From the NCBI RefSeq assembly GCF_002210435.1, contig NZ_MZMV01000012.1, forward strand, positions 86,986 to 150,985: a DNA stretch of 64,000 bases, written 5' to 3'. The translations under genes and the position numbers were made by a program. Source of the DNA: Micromonospora wenchangensis. GTDB taxonomy: Bacteria > Actinomycetota > Actinomycetes > Mycobacteriales > Micromonosporaceae. This document shows positions 1-8,797 of the stretch, piece by piece. The notes below the pieces were generated by a model. It did not search any database. It was not told where the DNA came from and was given only the letters and a program-made list of their open reading frames with translations. The stretch's first letter is position 1; the number at the start of each line of letters is the position of its first letter.

Positions 1-2392
1 CGGTGGTGTCCCGCACCAGCGGCGCGTACGACCCGTCGGCGACCAGGTGCTGTCGGGGCCCGTCGGCGTCCTCGGTCATCAGGGTGCGCAGCACCTGGTG
101 CCGCAGCACCAGCTCCGACCAGGCCGTGGTGACCCGCTCGGTGGTGACCGGGGCGGCCAACCGCAGCACCCGCCGGATGTTGAAGTCCCGGCTGGCCTCG
201 CCGAACCACTGCATCGGCCGGTACATGGCCGTCTGTCCCCAGGTCAGCGGCGCGGAACCGGTGGACGCCCCGGAGAACCGGGCCTGCACCGCCGCGTCCC
301 CGACCGCCGGCCGGCCGGTGTCCGCACGCGGGGACCGGTCCGGCTGCTCCCCGGCGGGTTTCGCCGCGACCACGGGGGCCGGCAGTTGGTGGTCGGGCAT
401 CCCGGCGGCCAGGGCACGCACCGTGCGCCTGTCGAACAGGTCGGCGATGCCCACCGGCAGGCCCAGCTCCTCGTCCAGCCGGGTGACGACCTCGACCACC
501 TGCATGGAGTCGCCGCCGAGTTCGAAGAAGTCGTCGTCGACACCGAGCCGGTCCACCCGCAGCACCGCGCCGACCACCCCGGCCACCGCCGTCTCCAGGT
601 CACCTGCGGGCGCGACGTACGCGGTGCTCAGCGCGGGCCGCACCGTCGGCGTGGTGGGCAGCCGGCGGGTGTCGACCTTGCCGTTCGGGGTGAGCGGGTA
701 CTGCGCCACGTACAGGAACCGGCTCGGGACGGACGCCTCCGGCAGCAGACCGGCGGCGTGGGCGCGTAGCTGCGCCTCGGTCGGCCGGGGCTCGTCCTCG
801 GACCGCAGGTAGGCGACCAGGTGCAGGTCGTGGCCGTCGGGTTCGGCGATCACCACCGCCTCGGCGACGCCGGGGCAGCGGCGCAACGCGTCCTCGACGG
901 CGGGCGGTTCGACGCGCTGGCCCCGGATCTTCACCTGCCGGTCGGCGCGGCCGAGCACGTCCAGCACCCCGTCCGGGCCGAGTCGGCCCAGGTCACCGGT
1001 GCGCAGCAGCCGCCTCCCGTCGCCGCCGGGGTGCGGGATCCACCGCTGGGCGGTCAGCACCGGCTGGCCGTGGTAGCCCCGGCCGATCACCGCCCCGCCC
1101 AGGCAGATCTCGCCGGTCTGCCCCGGCGGTGCGGGCCGGCCCTGCTCGTCGAGGATGTGCACCTCGGCGTTGGGGATGGGGGCACCGACCGGCAGCCGCC
1201 GCCCGACCGTACGGTCCGCGCCGATCCAGTACCAGGTCGCGCCGACGGTCTCGCTCATGCCGTAGTGGTTGCCGAAGCCCGACTTGGGGCTGCCGCTGAT
1301 CCACGCGTCGAACTCGGGGGTCAGGTACAGCGGCTCGCTGCCGATCATCACCTGGCGGGCGACGTCGTCGACGCCACCGAGGGCGGTCATCGCCCGCACG
1401 TGCGACGGGGTGAGCTTCAGGAACCCGCACGGGGCGGCGGCGGTCAACGCGATCAGGTCGTCGAACGCGACAGGTTCGGGCGCGACCTCCAGCTCCCAGT
1501 CCGCGACCAGCGCCGTGAACAGCGTCATCACCGACCCGACGAAGTACAGCGGGGCGTGCAGCACCGCCCGCTCCCCGGGTTGGAACGCGAACTCCCCGGC
1601 GCACCAGTGCACGTAGTTGACGAGCTGCCGGTGGGTGCCGAGCACCCCCTTGGGGGCGCCGCTGGTGCCGGAGGTGTACATGATGAACGCCAGGTTCTCG
1701 ATCCGGCAGCCGCCGTCACCGTCGTCGCCGACCGGCTCCGGCAGGTCGGTCACGTCGAGCACGGTCGACGGGTAGCCGGCGGCCACGAGGCCCCGGTGCT
1801 CCGGCCCGGTCAGCAGGACCGGATCGCCCGCGTCGGCCAGGATCCGGGCCCGCCGGTCCGCCGGGTCGTGCACCGACAGCGGCAGGTACGCCGACCCGGC
1901 CGCCAGCACCGCGAGGATCGCCACCACCGCGTCCACCGAGCGGGGGAGCAGCACCGCGACTGGGGTCTCCGGCCCGGCGCCGTGACCCCGCAGCACCCGG
2001 GCGGCGTGCCGGACCCGGTCCCGCAGCTCCCCGGCGGTGACCGCGACCCCGGCGCAGCGCACCGCGACGCGCCCCGGATCGGCCGCCAGCGCCCGGTCGA
2101 CGAGGACGTGCAGCGGGGTGTCCCCGAACGGGCGGCGGGGGCCGACGGCGACCGACGACGCGGCGTCCACCGTGGCCGGTGCCGGGCGGACGGCGGGGCC
2201 GGCGGCGGCACCCCCGGTGGTACGCAGCGACGCCGGCCGCAGGTCGGTCCAGTGTGCCGCGACGTGCTCCAGGCACTCCTCGACGGGCCCGGTGAACACC
2301 GTCGTCCAGCCGCCCGGCAGCGGCCGGTCCGCCGGCCACAGGGAGTACTGGTCCTCGCCGTTGACGACGACCTGCTGTGGTTCGACGCTCAC
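1..2392 (-). CDS. Nonribosomal peptide synthetase, MbtH-A-T-C (3' end beyond window)
   Basis: The reading frame starts at GTG 2392 and stays open to the window edge (about 797 codons), so the C-terminus is missing. Domain order: an MbtH-like domain (about residues 1-65, [10 protein letters not shown], later WTDLRP), an adenylation domain (A3 [11 protein letters not shown] near 237, A8 [15 protein letters not shown]10 NGKVDTR with the catalytic Lys near 570), a carrier domain ([10 protein letters not shown], Ser near 627) and the first part of a condensation domain ([21 protein letters not shown]). It activates a carboxylic substrate and loads it on its own carrier. Odd: the Asp that binds the substrate amino group (PheA Asp235) is Val in LYFVGSV; the pocket reads roughly V-G-M-K-M-G-H-G-A. 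This suggests a substrate lacking a normal alpha-amino group (inference). The start overlaps the stop of the upstream gene by 4 nt (GTGA), so translation is coupled. Confidence 0.93.
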   Translation of the reverse strand, partial: MSVEPQQVVVNGEDQYSLWPADRPLPGGWTTVFTGPVEECLEHVAAHWTDLRPASLRTTGGAAAGPAVRPAPATVDAASSVAVGPRRPFGDTPLHVLVDRALAADPGRVAVRCAGVAVTAGELRDRVRHAARVLRGHGAGPETPVAVLLPRSVDAVVAILAVLAAGSAYLPLSVHDPADRRARILADAGDPVLLTGPEHRGLVAAGYPSTVLDVTDLPEPVGDDGDGGCRIENLAFIMYTSGTSGAPKGVLGTHRQLVNYVHWCAGEFAFQPGERAVLHAPLYFVGSVMTLFTALVADWELEVAPEPVAFDDLIALTAAAPCGFLKLTPSHVRAMTALGGVDDVARQVMIGSEPLYLTPEFDAWISGSPKSGFGNHYGMSETVGATWYWIGADRTVGRRLPVGAPIPNAEVHILDEQGRPAPPGQTGEICLGGAVIGRGYHGQPVLTAQRWIPHPGGDGRRLLRTGDLGRLGPDGVLDVLGRADRQVKIRGQRVEPPAVEDALRRCPGVAEAVVIAEPDGHDLHLVAYLRSEDEPRPTEAQLRAHAAGLLPEASVPSRFLYVAQYPLTPNGKVDTRRLPTTPTVRPALSTAYVAPAGDLETAVAGVVGAVLRVDRLGVDDDFFELGGDSMQVVEVVTRLDEELGLPVGIADLFDRRTVRALAAGMPDHQLPAPVVAAKPAGEQPDRSPRADTGRPAVGDAAVQARFSGASTGSAPLTWGQTAMYRPMQWFGEASRDFNIRRVLRLAAPVTTERVTTAWSELVLRHQVLRTLMTEDADGPRQHLVADGSYAPLVRDTT

Positions 2393-4173
2393 GCGAGCCC
2401 TCCGACCGCCTGCGGTGCCACGTCGAGCCGCTCGACGGGCTCCCGCCAGGCTTCCTTGGTGTACCAGTCGCCGCCGAACGCGGTGATCGCCGGGGCCCAG
2501 CCGTCGTGCGCGTCGGCGTAGCCGGCGATCTCGCGCCAGAACACGTCCACCAGCGCCGAGTACCGGCAGGCGGTCCGCAGGTCGGCCAGGGTGAACGGCG
2601 GCCCGTCCATGCGGACCAGCCGGATGTCGAACGCCCCCCGGTACTGCCGGCCACCGACCGTGAACGGCTGCTTCCACATCGCGGCCCCGGGGGCCCGCAG
2701 GGTGTAGCGGACGCGGGAGGTGCTGTGCCCACCGTGGCGCAGGTCGCCCCACTCGGCGATGTCGGGCACCAGCGGCGGGAAGAAGTAGTGCCGCTGCCGG
2801 GGCACCTCGACCCGGTCGAAGTTGCCGGGCACGAAGTGCCAGCGGTTGTACATCATCCGCTGCGCGACCTGCCACAGGATGTCGGTGACGGCGGGTGCGG
2901 GCAGGTCGGCGGCCATCTGAGGGCTGGGCAGCACGCAGCAGAAGAAGTCCGGCTTCTTCAGCCCCGCCACCTCCTCGTCGTACCGCCCGGCGGGGCCGTC
3001 GAGGCGGGACAGGTCGCGGATGCCGCTGGACATGCCGTAGTCGGCGTGACTGTCGACGACCGCGCCCAGGACGATGCCCTCCAGGATGCCGGTCAGCTCG
3101 CGCTCGTCGCCGCCCGCGTGCACGTTGCGCAGGGCGGCGGTGGTGGCGCGGCGCACCCAGGAGGCGGCGTCCTCGCCGTCGGCCGGCTCGGGCCGGACGC
3201 CGGTGGACGTCCGCAGGGTCGGCGGCAGCTCGACCTGACTGCGCTGCTCCTCGTCCCAGGGCAGCAGGTACTCGTCCTTGGCGTAGGTCAGCCCGTTGAT
3301 CCGCCGGTAGCGGATGTGACCGCTGCCGTCGACGAGTTCGACCAGCTCACCGGCGAGGGTGGCCAACTCGGCCAGGGTCGCGGTGCTCAGCTCCCCGGTG
3401 GGCTTCCCGTCGAGCGCGCGCAGGTACGTCGCGCAGCGGGTGGTCAACACCTTCCGGAGGCTGACCGCGCTGAGCTGGCGGCCGTTGAACTCCTCGAACC
3501 GGACCGCCCGGCCGGTGCGGAACAGCAACTGGATGGACGCGACGAAGAGCCGTTCCTCCGGGCTCCAGTCGGCCGGTGCACGGTCCCGCAACGCGGGCAG
3601 CACGCCGTCGCGGATGAGGGTGCTGGAGCCGGAGTCGGAGCGGGAGAACACCCGACGCTCGACGAAGATCAGGACGGTCTCGACCCGTTCGACCCAGTCG
3701 ATGACCTCCTCCAGCCGTTCCGGCAGGCTGCCGTCGGCGTGCCAGTGGTGCAGCATCTGGTCGAGTTCGCGGCGCTGGTGCTCCTCCTCGACCTGGGCCG
3801 GCAGCCACTCCTCGTCGATCATCTCGACCATCCATCCGGGCAGGGCGAGTTCGGCCACCACCTCCTCGGTCGGCAGGTCGCCGCGCGCCGGTTCGTGGAT
3901 GGTCAGCTTGCCCAGCGCCGAGTGGGCCAGCACGAACCGGGCGGTGGCGTCGGTGCCCGGCGCGGTCAGCCGGAGTTGCTGCCGGCCGAGCAGGTGCCGG
4001 ACGATCGCCTGCTCACGCAGGGTCAGGCCGTCGAGGGCGGACCGGAAGGGCACCTTGCCGGCCATGGTGAGCAGTCGCAGCACGGCCGTCTGGGCGCTGC
4101 CGCCGAACAGCTCGACGGGGTCACGCACGTCGCGCAGTTCCTGGCTCCACTGGTCGAATTTCGTACGTCGCAC
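2389..4173 (-). CDS. Uncharacterised 594-aa protein, first gene of the NRPS operon
   Basis: Start chosen at GTG 4173 because AAGGCGG lies just upstream; the frame extends further to 4401 but that part covers the promoter. The protein is soluble, without signal peptide or membrane segment. I do not recognise a family. Visible traits: an N-terminal [17 protein letters not shown], an acidic mid-region rich in Glu/Arg helices ([16 protein letters not shown]), and a conserved-looking aromatic C-terminal half ([44 protein letters not shown]). Its stop overlaps the GTG of the NRPS gene by 4 nt, so the two are cotranslated and probably act in one pathway. It could be a tailoring or accessory enzyme; no catalytic motif is evident. 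Confidence 0.85.
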   Translation of the reverse strand: MRRTKFDQWSQELRDVRDPVELFGGSAQTAVLRLLTMAGKVPFRSALDGLTLREQAIVRHLLGRQQLRLTAPGTDATARFVLAHSALGKLTIHEPARGDLPTEEVVAELALPGWMVEMIDEEWLPAQVEEEHQRRELDQMLHHWHADGSLPERLEEVIDWVERVETVLIFVERRVFSRSDSGSSTLIRDGVLPALRDRAPADWSPEERLFVASIQLLFRTGRAVRFEEFNGRQLSAVSLRKVLTTRCATYLRALDGKPTGELSTATLAELATLAGELVELVDGSGHIRYRRINGLTYAKDEYLLPWDEEQRSQVELPPTLRTSTGVRPEPADGEDAASWVRRATTAALRNVHAGGDERELTGILEGIVLGAVVDSHADYGMSSGIRDLSRLDGPAGRYDEEVAGLKKPDFFCCVLPSPQMAADLPAPAVTDILWQVAQRMMYNRWHFVPGNFDRVEVPRQRHYFFPPLVPDIAEWGDLRHGGHSTSRVRYTLRAPGAAMWKQPFTVGGRQYRGAFDIRLVRMDGPPFTLADLRTACRYSALVDVFWREIAGYADAHDGWAPAITAFGGDWYTKEAWREPVERLDVAPQAVGGLA

Positions 4174-4302
4174 GGTCCCGCCTTTCTCGACCAGGGCAGG
4201 CTGCGGCGTTCGCACGATGAGGCTCGTACGACGACGGCCACCGCCGTGCGGTGACGACAGGGCATGCAACGGCCGGCAGCCGACCTGGAGGGTGGAAGGC
4301 TC

Positions 4303-4319
4303 CCGTGGCAATGCCACGG
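4303..4319. promoter_or_regulatory. 17-bp palindrome in the leader of the NRPS operon
   Basis: CCGTGGCA-A-TGCCACGG is a perfect dyad with 8-bp arms around one base. It lies in the predicted 5' leader of the operon, 130 bp before the start at 4173. A one-base centre disfavours an RNA hairpin, so a protein-binding operator is more likely. The regulator is unknown. Confidence 0.5.
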
Positions 4320-4348
4320 CGAGAAGGAGACGACACTCCACCCCGGTG

Positions 4349-4362
4349 TGGGAGCGCTCCCG
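4349..4362. promoter_or_regulatory. LacI/CebR-type operator
   Basis: TGGGAGCGCTCCCG contains the perfect 12-bp palindrome GGGAGCGCTCCC and differs in one end base from the Streptomyces CebR box TGGGAGCGCTCCCA (known from the literature). It starts 8-9 nt downstream of the predicted -10 box, i.e. over the first transcribed bases of the NRPS operon, a position suited to repression by a LacI-family protein. Confidence 0.65.
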
Positions 4363-4369
4363 ATCAGGA

Positions 4370-4398
4370 AGTCTTGCGGACGATGAAACATGTGTCAA
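4370..4398 (-). promoter_or_regulatory. Sigma-70-type promoter of the NRPS operon
   Basis: On the minus strand TTGACA (4398-4393) is followed after 17 bp by AAGACT (4375-4370). The -35 is consensus and the -10 differs by one or two bases from actinobacterial TAnnnT. Predicted start of transcription is near 4362, giving a leader of about 190 nt before the GTG at 4173. Confidence 0.6.
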
Positions 4399-4485
4399 CA
4401 ACGTGTGTCGAACACCGACGACCTGCTAGGACGTGTCTGCCCGGTACGACACCGATGGTCCGACTCGGGCGACGGGCCGCGGTGG

Positions 4486-5376
4486 TCAGGAGGAGAGCGC
4501 GGGGAGCCCGATCGGACTGTCCGTGGGAATGACCGTGTGGCAGGCGCGGGCGACCGGCACCAGCAGCTCACGGAGCCGTTCCGTGCCGTCCGGGCCGAGC
4601 GCCAGCCAGGGTCGGGCGGCGGCCCGGTCGGTCGCGTCCTCAACGGCCCGCAGACCGGCGTCGCCCACCTCGGTGGGGGCGCCCCCGTCGGTCAGCCACC
4701 CCCGGTCGACCAGCCGGGCCCTCGCCTGCGCCCACTCGTCCCCGGTCCAGCCCCGGCCGAGCAGGTGCTCCTCCGGCCGGTCCTGGGCGACCCGGAACGC
4801 CAACGTCTCGACCGGGTCGAGACCGGCGGCCACCAGGGCCGCCACGTGCCCGTCGCCGCGGTGCTCGCGCAGCGTGGTGGCCGCCTGCCAGAGCCGGGCC
4901 AGCGGGTAGTCGCCGCGCGGCAGGGCGGCGTTCGCCGCGCCGAGCACCCGGCCGGCGGTGTCCGCCCCGACCGCCGCGACCTCCAGCAGTTCGGCCGCCT
5001 CGGCCAGGTGCGCCTCGGGAAGTTCGTAGGTGAGTTCGGCGAGCGCCTGCACGGCCCCGGTGAGCCGGGCGCGCAACGCCTCCTCGGGGGCGGCGAGCTG
5101 CCACACCGCCGGCAGCGCCCGGCCCACCATCGGCGGGGCGAAGGTGAAGAAGACGGCGGTCACCGGGGCGGCGTCGACCGCCCCCAGCGGGGCGGCCCGG
5201 CCCGCGAAGTAACCCCGCCAGTAGCCGCGCAGCCCGATCGCCTCGGTGGCGGCGCGGGCCCGGGGATGGAAGTAGGTGATCGCGTGCACGGGTTCGACGT
5301 GCGTCCACATCGACCGGGCGGTCCGCCCGGGGTCGTCCAGCGGCGGCACGCGCACCTCCGGGTCGGTGGGGGTCAC
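4486..5376 (-). CDS. SCO6745-type conserved actinobacterial protein (helix-turn-helix-like)
   Basis: 296 aa from GTG 5376; an alternative ATG start lies at 5310 (MWTHVEPVHAITYF). The opening W-EPVHAITYF...GLRGYWRGYFAGRAAPLG and the central AVFFTFAP are hallmarks of the actinobacterial SCO6745/SalK-like family, whose biochemical role is not established. The C-terminal third (EEHLLGRGWTGDEWAQARARLVDRGWL) looks like a degenerate winged helix. No membrane segment. It is a single gene with a short gap to the FKBP gene upstream, and is followed by the NRPS promoter region. Confidence 0.8.
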   Translation of the reverse strand: MTPTDPEVRVPPLDDPGRTARSMWTHVEPVHAITYFHPRARAATEAIGLRGYWRGYFAGRAAPLGAVDAAPVTAVFFTFAPPMVGRALPAVWQLAAPEEALRARLTGAVQALAELTYELPEAHLAEAAELLEVAAVGADTAGRVLGAANAALPRGDYPLARLWQAATTLREHRGDGHVAALVAAGLDPVETLAFRVAQDRPEEHLLGRGWTGDEWAQARARLVDRGWLTDGGAPTEVGDAGLRAVEDATDRAAARPWLALGPDGTERLRELLVPVARACHTVIPTDSPIGLPALSS

Positions 5377-5450
5377 CGTGACGCGGACCGGCCGCCCACG
5401 GTGACCCCGAACCTACTGCCGGTAGGTGCCGGCCGGAAGACCCGTGTGGT

Positions 5451-6098
5451 CTACTGCACCGCCAGCACGTCGACGATGAACCGCAGCGGGCCGGCGGGCG
5501 CGCCGGGACGCTGCGGCTTGTCGCCGTACGCCAGGTCGGCGGGGATGTCGAGCTGGACCCGGCTGCCCACGGTCTGACCCTGCATGCCCTGGTCCCAACC
5601 GGGGATGACGTTGCCCTGGCCGAGGCCGAAGGTGAACGGCTCGGACCGCTTCCAGGAGGCGTCGAACTCCTCACCGGTCTTGTACGACACACCCACGTAG
5701 TTCACGGTGATCTGCTGGCCGGCCTGGGCGGCCGGGCCGGTGCCCCGGATCAGCGGGGTGGCCTTGAGCCCGGTCAGCTCGCCCTCGCCCTTGGTGGCCT
5801 GCGGCTTGGTGCACAGCGCCTGGTCGGCCCCGTCGGGCAGCTTGGGGAAGTCACCCGCGCAGCCGGCCGGAGCCGCCGCCGGCTTCGGGTCGTCCTTCTC
5901 GCCGTTGCGGACCACCACGAACACCCCGACGATCACCGCGATGACGGCCACGCCGGCGACGGCGCCCAGCCACGCCTGCCGGCGCTTGCGCTTCTCGGCG
6001 GCCTTCTGGGCCGCCAACTGGGCGGCGAGTCGCCGCTGTGCCTTCGTCTCCGGGGCCTGACCCTGGCCCGCCGAACGGTTCTCCGTACGCTCGCTCAC
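5451..6098 (-). CDS. FKBP-type peptidyl-prolyl cis-trans isomerase, membrane-anchored
   Basis: 215 aa, starting at GTG 6098 behind GGGAGTCGAGGAC. Order: a basic, Ala/Gln/Lys-rich N-terminus, one transmembrane helix (AWLGAVAGVAVIAVIVGVFV), then an extracytoplasmic FKBP domain of about 110 residues (QQITVNYVGVSYKTGEEFDASW, FGLGQGNVIPGWDQGMQGQ, GPLRFIVDVLAV). The family rotates prolyl peptide bonds and assists folding of exported proteins. The GQGNVIPGWDQG and LDIPADLAYG stretches hold the substrate-pocket residues. Topology implies the catalytic domain sits outside the membrane. Confidence 0.93.
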   Translation of the reverse strand: MSERTENRSAGQGQAPETKAQRRLAAQLAAQKAAEKRKRRQAWLGAVAGVAVIAVIVGVFVVVRNGEKDDPKPAAAPAGCAGDFPKLPDGADQALCTKPQATKGEGELTGLKATPLIRGTGPAAQAGQQITVNYVGVSYKTGEEFDASWKRSEPFTFGLGQGNVIPGWDQGMQGQTVGSRVQLDIPADLAYGDKPQRPGAPAGPLRFIVDVLAVQ

Positions 6099-6287
6099 GT
6101 CCTCGACTCCCTGCTGATGTGGGTGGCCGGCCCGGCGACCCGGTTCCGTGGCCAGCGCACACGGTACCCGGATCGATGCCGAGGGTGGGCCGTCGCCCGC
6201 CCGTCGTGTCCGGTGAACGGACCGGGCCTGCCGGTTCGTGCCCGTCTTTCCGGGTGGCGGGGGCCGTCCGGCGGTAGGTTCTCGACC

Positions 6288-6680
6288 ATGGCGATCCTCA
6301 CCGACGAAGACAAGGCCCTGCTCACCGAACCGCAACTCGCCCACGTGGCGACCATCGAGGCGGACGGCACCCCGCACGTCACCCCGGTCTGGGTGGACGT
6401 CGACGGCGAGCACATCCTGTTCAACACCGCCAAGGGGCGGCAGAAGTACCACAACATCGCCCGCAACCCGGTGGTCGCGGTCTCCGTGGTCGACCGGGCC
6501 GACGACTTCCGCACCCTCTGGGTGAAGGGCACCGCCGAGTTCGTCACCGAGGGCGCCGACGCGCACATCGACCGGCTGGCGAAGAAGTACCTCGGGCAGG
6601 ACACCTACCCGTTCCGGCGGCCCGACGAGGAGCGGGTGATCGTCCGGATCACCCCCACCGAGAAGCTCGGCCGGGGCTGA
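6288..6680 (+). CDS. PPOX-class F420-dependent oxidoreductase
   Basis: 130 aa from ATG 6288. The split-barrel fold typical of this class is visible: MAILTDEDKALLTEPQLAHVATI, then ADGTPHVTPVWVDVDGEHILFNT, and KGRQKYHNIARNPVVAVSVVD. In actinobacteria such short proteins bind deazaflavin F420 and reduce small molecules; the physiological substrate here cannot be told. It stands alone between the divergent FKBP gene and the convergent Ku gene. Confidence 0.88.
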   Translation: MAILTDEDKALLTEPQLAHVATIEADGTPHVTPVWVDVDGEHILFNTAKGRQKYHNIARNPVVAVSVVDRADDFRTLWVKGTAEFVTEGADAHIDRLAKKYLGQDTYPFRRPDEERVIVRITPTEKLGRG

Positions 6681-6743
6681 CCGACGCACGACCCCGGCGG
6701 GACGGCCCACCGTCGCGCCGGGGGACGGGGCGCGGGTCGCCGC

Positions 6744-7772
6744 TCAGGCGCTGCGCCGCGGGGCGGCCTTCTTCTCGGCGGTCTTCTTCGCCGGGGTCCT
6801 GGTGGCCTTCTTCTCCGTGGTCTTCTTCGCGGCGGTCTTCTTCGCCGGCTCCGCCTTCTTGGCCGGCTCCGTCTGCTTCGCCGTGGTCTTCTTCGCGGTG
6901 GCCCTGCCGGCGGTGGTCTTCTTCGCCGTCTGCTTGGCCGACCGGGCCGACGAGATCGGCGTCGGCTCGCCGGCACCGCCGGAGGGCGCCTCGCCCCTGG
7001 CCACCCGGGCCCGCTCCACTGACGCCTTCAGCGCCGCCATCAGGTCCACCGCGGCGGCCGGCGCGGCCTCCTCCTCCGCCGGCTGGACCACCTCACGGCC
7101 CTCCACCTTGGCGTCGATGACCTCCTGCAACGCCGCCCGGTAGTCGTCGGTGAAGGCGTCCGGCTGGAACTCCCCGGCCATCGAGTCGATCAGGGAGGCG
7201 GCCATCGCCAACTCCGGCGGGCGGACCTTCAGGTCCTCGTCGAGGAAACCGAAGTCGGGGGTACGCACCTCGTCGGGCCAGAGCATCGTGTTGAGCAGCA
7301 GCACCCCGTCGCGGACCCGCAGAGTGGCCAACTGTTCCCGCTGGCGCAGCGCCACCTTGACGATCGCCACCCGCTCCGAGTCGGCCAGCGCGTCGCGCAG
7401 CAGCACGTACGGCTTGGTGGCGGTCCCCTCCGGCTCCAGGAAGTACGCCTTGTTGTAGAGGATCGGGTCGACCTGCTCGGCGGGCACGAACTCCAGCACG
7501 TCGATCGCCCGGGAACTGGTCAGCGGCAGGTCGGCGAAGTCGGCGTCGGTGAGGATCACCATCTCGCCGCCACCCAGGTCGTAGCCCTTGGCGATGTCGT
7601 CGTAGCTGACCTCCTCGCCGCAGACCGAGCAGGTGCGCTTGTAGCGGATCCGGCCGCCGTCGTCGCGGTGCACCTGGTGGAACCGGATGTCCTTCTCCTC
7701 GGTGGCCGAGTAGAGCTTCACCCCGATCGAGACCAGCCCGAACGACACGGCTCCCTTCCAGATCGCCCGCAT
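6744..7772 (-). CDS. ku: Non-homologous end-joining protein Ku
   Basis: 342 aa; ATG 7772 follows GAGAGGAG at proper distance, so the longer frame to 7844 is rejected. The Ku core spans about residues 1-255 (MRAIWKGAVSFGLVSIGVKLYSA, the CSVCGEEV zinc-like pair, EFVPAEQVDPILYNKAYFLEP). It forms a homodimeric ring on DNA ends and recruits LigD. The C-terminus is a Lys/Ala/Pro-rich tail with repeated PAKK and TAKK units, as in other actinobacterial Ku proteins with DNA-binding tails. It is divergent from the ligase/polymerase genes, with an 86-bp shared promoter region. Confidence 0.97.
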   Translation of the reverse strand: MRAIWKGAVSFGLVSIGVKLYSATEEKDIRFHQVHRDDGGRIRYKRTCSVCGEEVSYDDIAKGYDLGGGEMVILTDADFADLPLTSSRAIDVLEFVPAEQVDPILYNKAYFLEPEGTATKPYVLLRDALADSERVAIVKVALRQREQLATLRVRDGVLLLNTMLWPDEVRTPDFGFLDEDLKVRPPELAMAASLIDSMAGEFQPDAFTDDYRAALQEVIDAKVEGREVVQPAEEEAAPAAAVDLMAALKASVERARVARGEAPSGGAGEPTPISSARSAKQTAKKTTAGRATAKKTTAKQTEPAKKAEPAKKTAAKKTTEKKATRTPAKKTAEKKAAPRRSA

Positions 7773-7845
7773 CCCGATGCTCCTCTCACCGCCCTGACCA
7801 GGATCGCAAACGATCGAAGCCCCCGCACGTGCTTCCGTACGCAAC

Positions 7846-7851
7846 TACAGT
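7846..7851 (+). promoter_or_regulatory. -10 box of a leaderless ligase transcript
   Basis: TACAGT sits 7 nt before GTG 7859 and no ribosome site is visible, so transcription probably starts at the GTG itself. The element lies in the interval shared with the divergent ku gene. Confidence 0.45.
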
Positions 7852-7858
7852 CGGACAG

Positions 7859-8797
7859 GTGCCCGGCGCGCCGTTGAAGCCGATGCTCGCGACGACCGGG
7901 CCGCTCCCGGTGGGTGCCGGCTGGGCGTACGAGTTCAAGTGGGACGGGGTGCGCGCGCTCGCCGACCTGACCGGTGGCCACCCGCACCTGTTCGCCCGCT
8001 CCGGCGTGGAGATCACCGCCGCGTACCCGGAGCTGGTGACGCTGGCCGAGCAGGTCGACGACGCGCTGCTCGACGGTGAGGTGGTCCTGTTCGACCCGGC
8101 CGGGCAGCCCTCGTTCACCGCCCTCGCCGAGCGGATGCACGTCCGGGACCGGGCGAAGGCGGCCCGGCTGGCGGCGACCCTCCCGGTCACGTACATGATC
8201 TTCGACCTGTTGCGGTGGCGGGGTGAGGACCTCACCGGGTGGCCGTACCACGAGCGGCGGGCGGCGCTCGACGGCCTGGGGCTCGGCGCGGCCCGGTGGA
8301 CGGTGCCCCCCTGCTTCAGCGACGGCGCGGCGACCTACCAGGCGGCCGGGGAACACGGCTTGGAGGGGGTGCTGGCCAAGCGGGCCGACTCGGTCTACCG
8401 GCCCGGGGTGCGCTCACCCGACTGGGTGAAGGTCAAGCTGGAGGTGACCGGGGACTTCGTGGTCGGCGGCTGGCGGCCCGGGGCCCGGAAGATCGGCGGC
8501 CTGCTGGTCGGGGTGCCCGGCCCGGACGGGCGGCTCACCTACCGGGGGCGGGTCGGCGGCGGGATCGGCGCGGCCCTGGAGCGGGAGTTGCTGCGCGAAC
8601 TCGAACCGCTCCGTTCCGACGGGTCGCCGTTCGCCGGGGACGTGCCGCGCGAGGACGCCCGGGGCGCGATCTGGGTGACCCCCCGGATCGTGGTGGAGGT
8701 CAGGTACGGCCAGCGCACCCCGGACGGGCGGCTGCGCTTCCCCCGGGTGCTGCGGCTACGCCCCGACAAGCCACCAGGGGAGGTGGAGGATGCCTGA
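7859..8797 (+). CDS. ligD: ATP-dependent DNA ligase domain protein (LigD ligase module)
   Basis: 312 aa from GTG 7859 (in-frame GTG 7829 is an alternative). The nucleotidyl-transferase motif I is EFKWDGVRA, with Lys forming the AMP adduct; DALLDGEVVLFD is motif III, GLEGVLAKR motif IV and SPDWVKVKL motif V. The C-terminal OB domain follows (DFVVGGWRPGARK...TYRGRVGGG). It seals breaks in NHEJ. The gene overlaps the next one by 8 nt. The nuclease (phosphoesterase) domain found in some LigD proteins is absent, so this genome carries the activities as separate proteins. Confidence 0.93.
   Translation: MPGAPLKPMLATTGPLPVGAGWAYEFKWDGVRALADLTGGHPHLFARSGVEITAAYPELVTLAEQVDDALLDGEVVLFDPAGQPSFTALAERMHVRDRAKAARLAATLPVTYMIFDLLRWRGEDLTGWPYHERRAALDGLGLGAARWTVPPCFSDGAATYQAAGEHGLEGVLAKRADSVYRPGVRSPDWVKVKLEVTGDFVVGGWRPGARKIGGLLVGVPGPDGRLTYRGRVGGGIGAALERELLRELEPLRSDGSPFAGDVPREDARGAIWVTPRIVVEVRYGQRTPDGRLRFPRVLRLRPDKPPGEVEDA

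Noticed and set aside
821..2521. Long plus-strand open frame opposite the NRPS
   Set aside because: Arg/Gly/Pro-rich shadow of the minus-strand NRPS, which shows clear domain motifs; typical of high-GC DNA.
6802..7143. Plus-strand frame rich in Phe/Val opposite the Ku tail
   Set aside because: It is the complement of Lys codons in the Ku C-terminal repeats, not a membrane protein gene.
7829..7858. Upstream GTG start for the ligase gene
   Set aside because: It would place the likely -10 box TACAGT inside the coding region and has no ribosome site; homologous ligases begin near PLKPMLAT.
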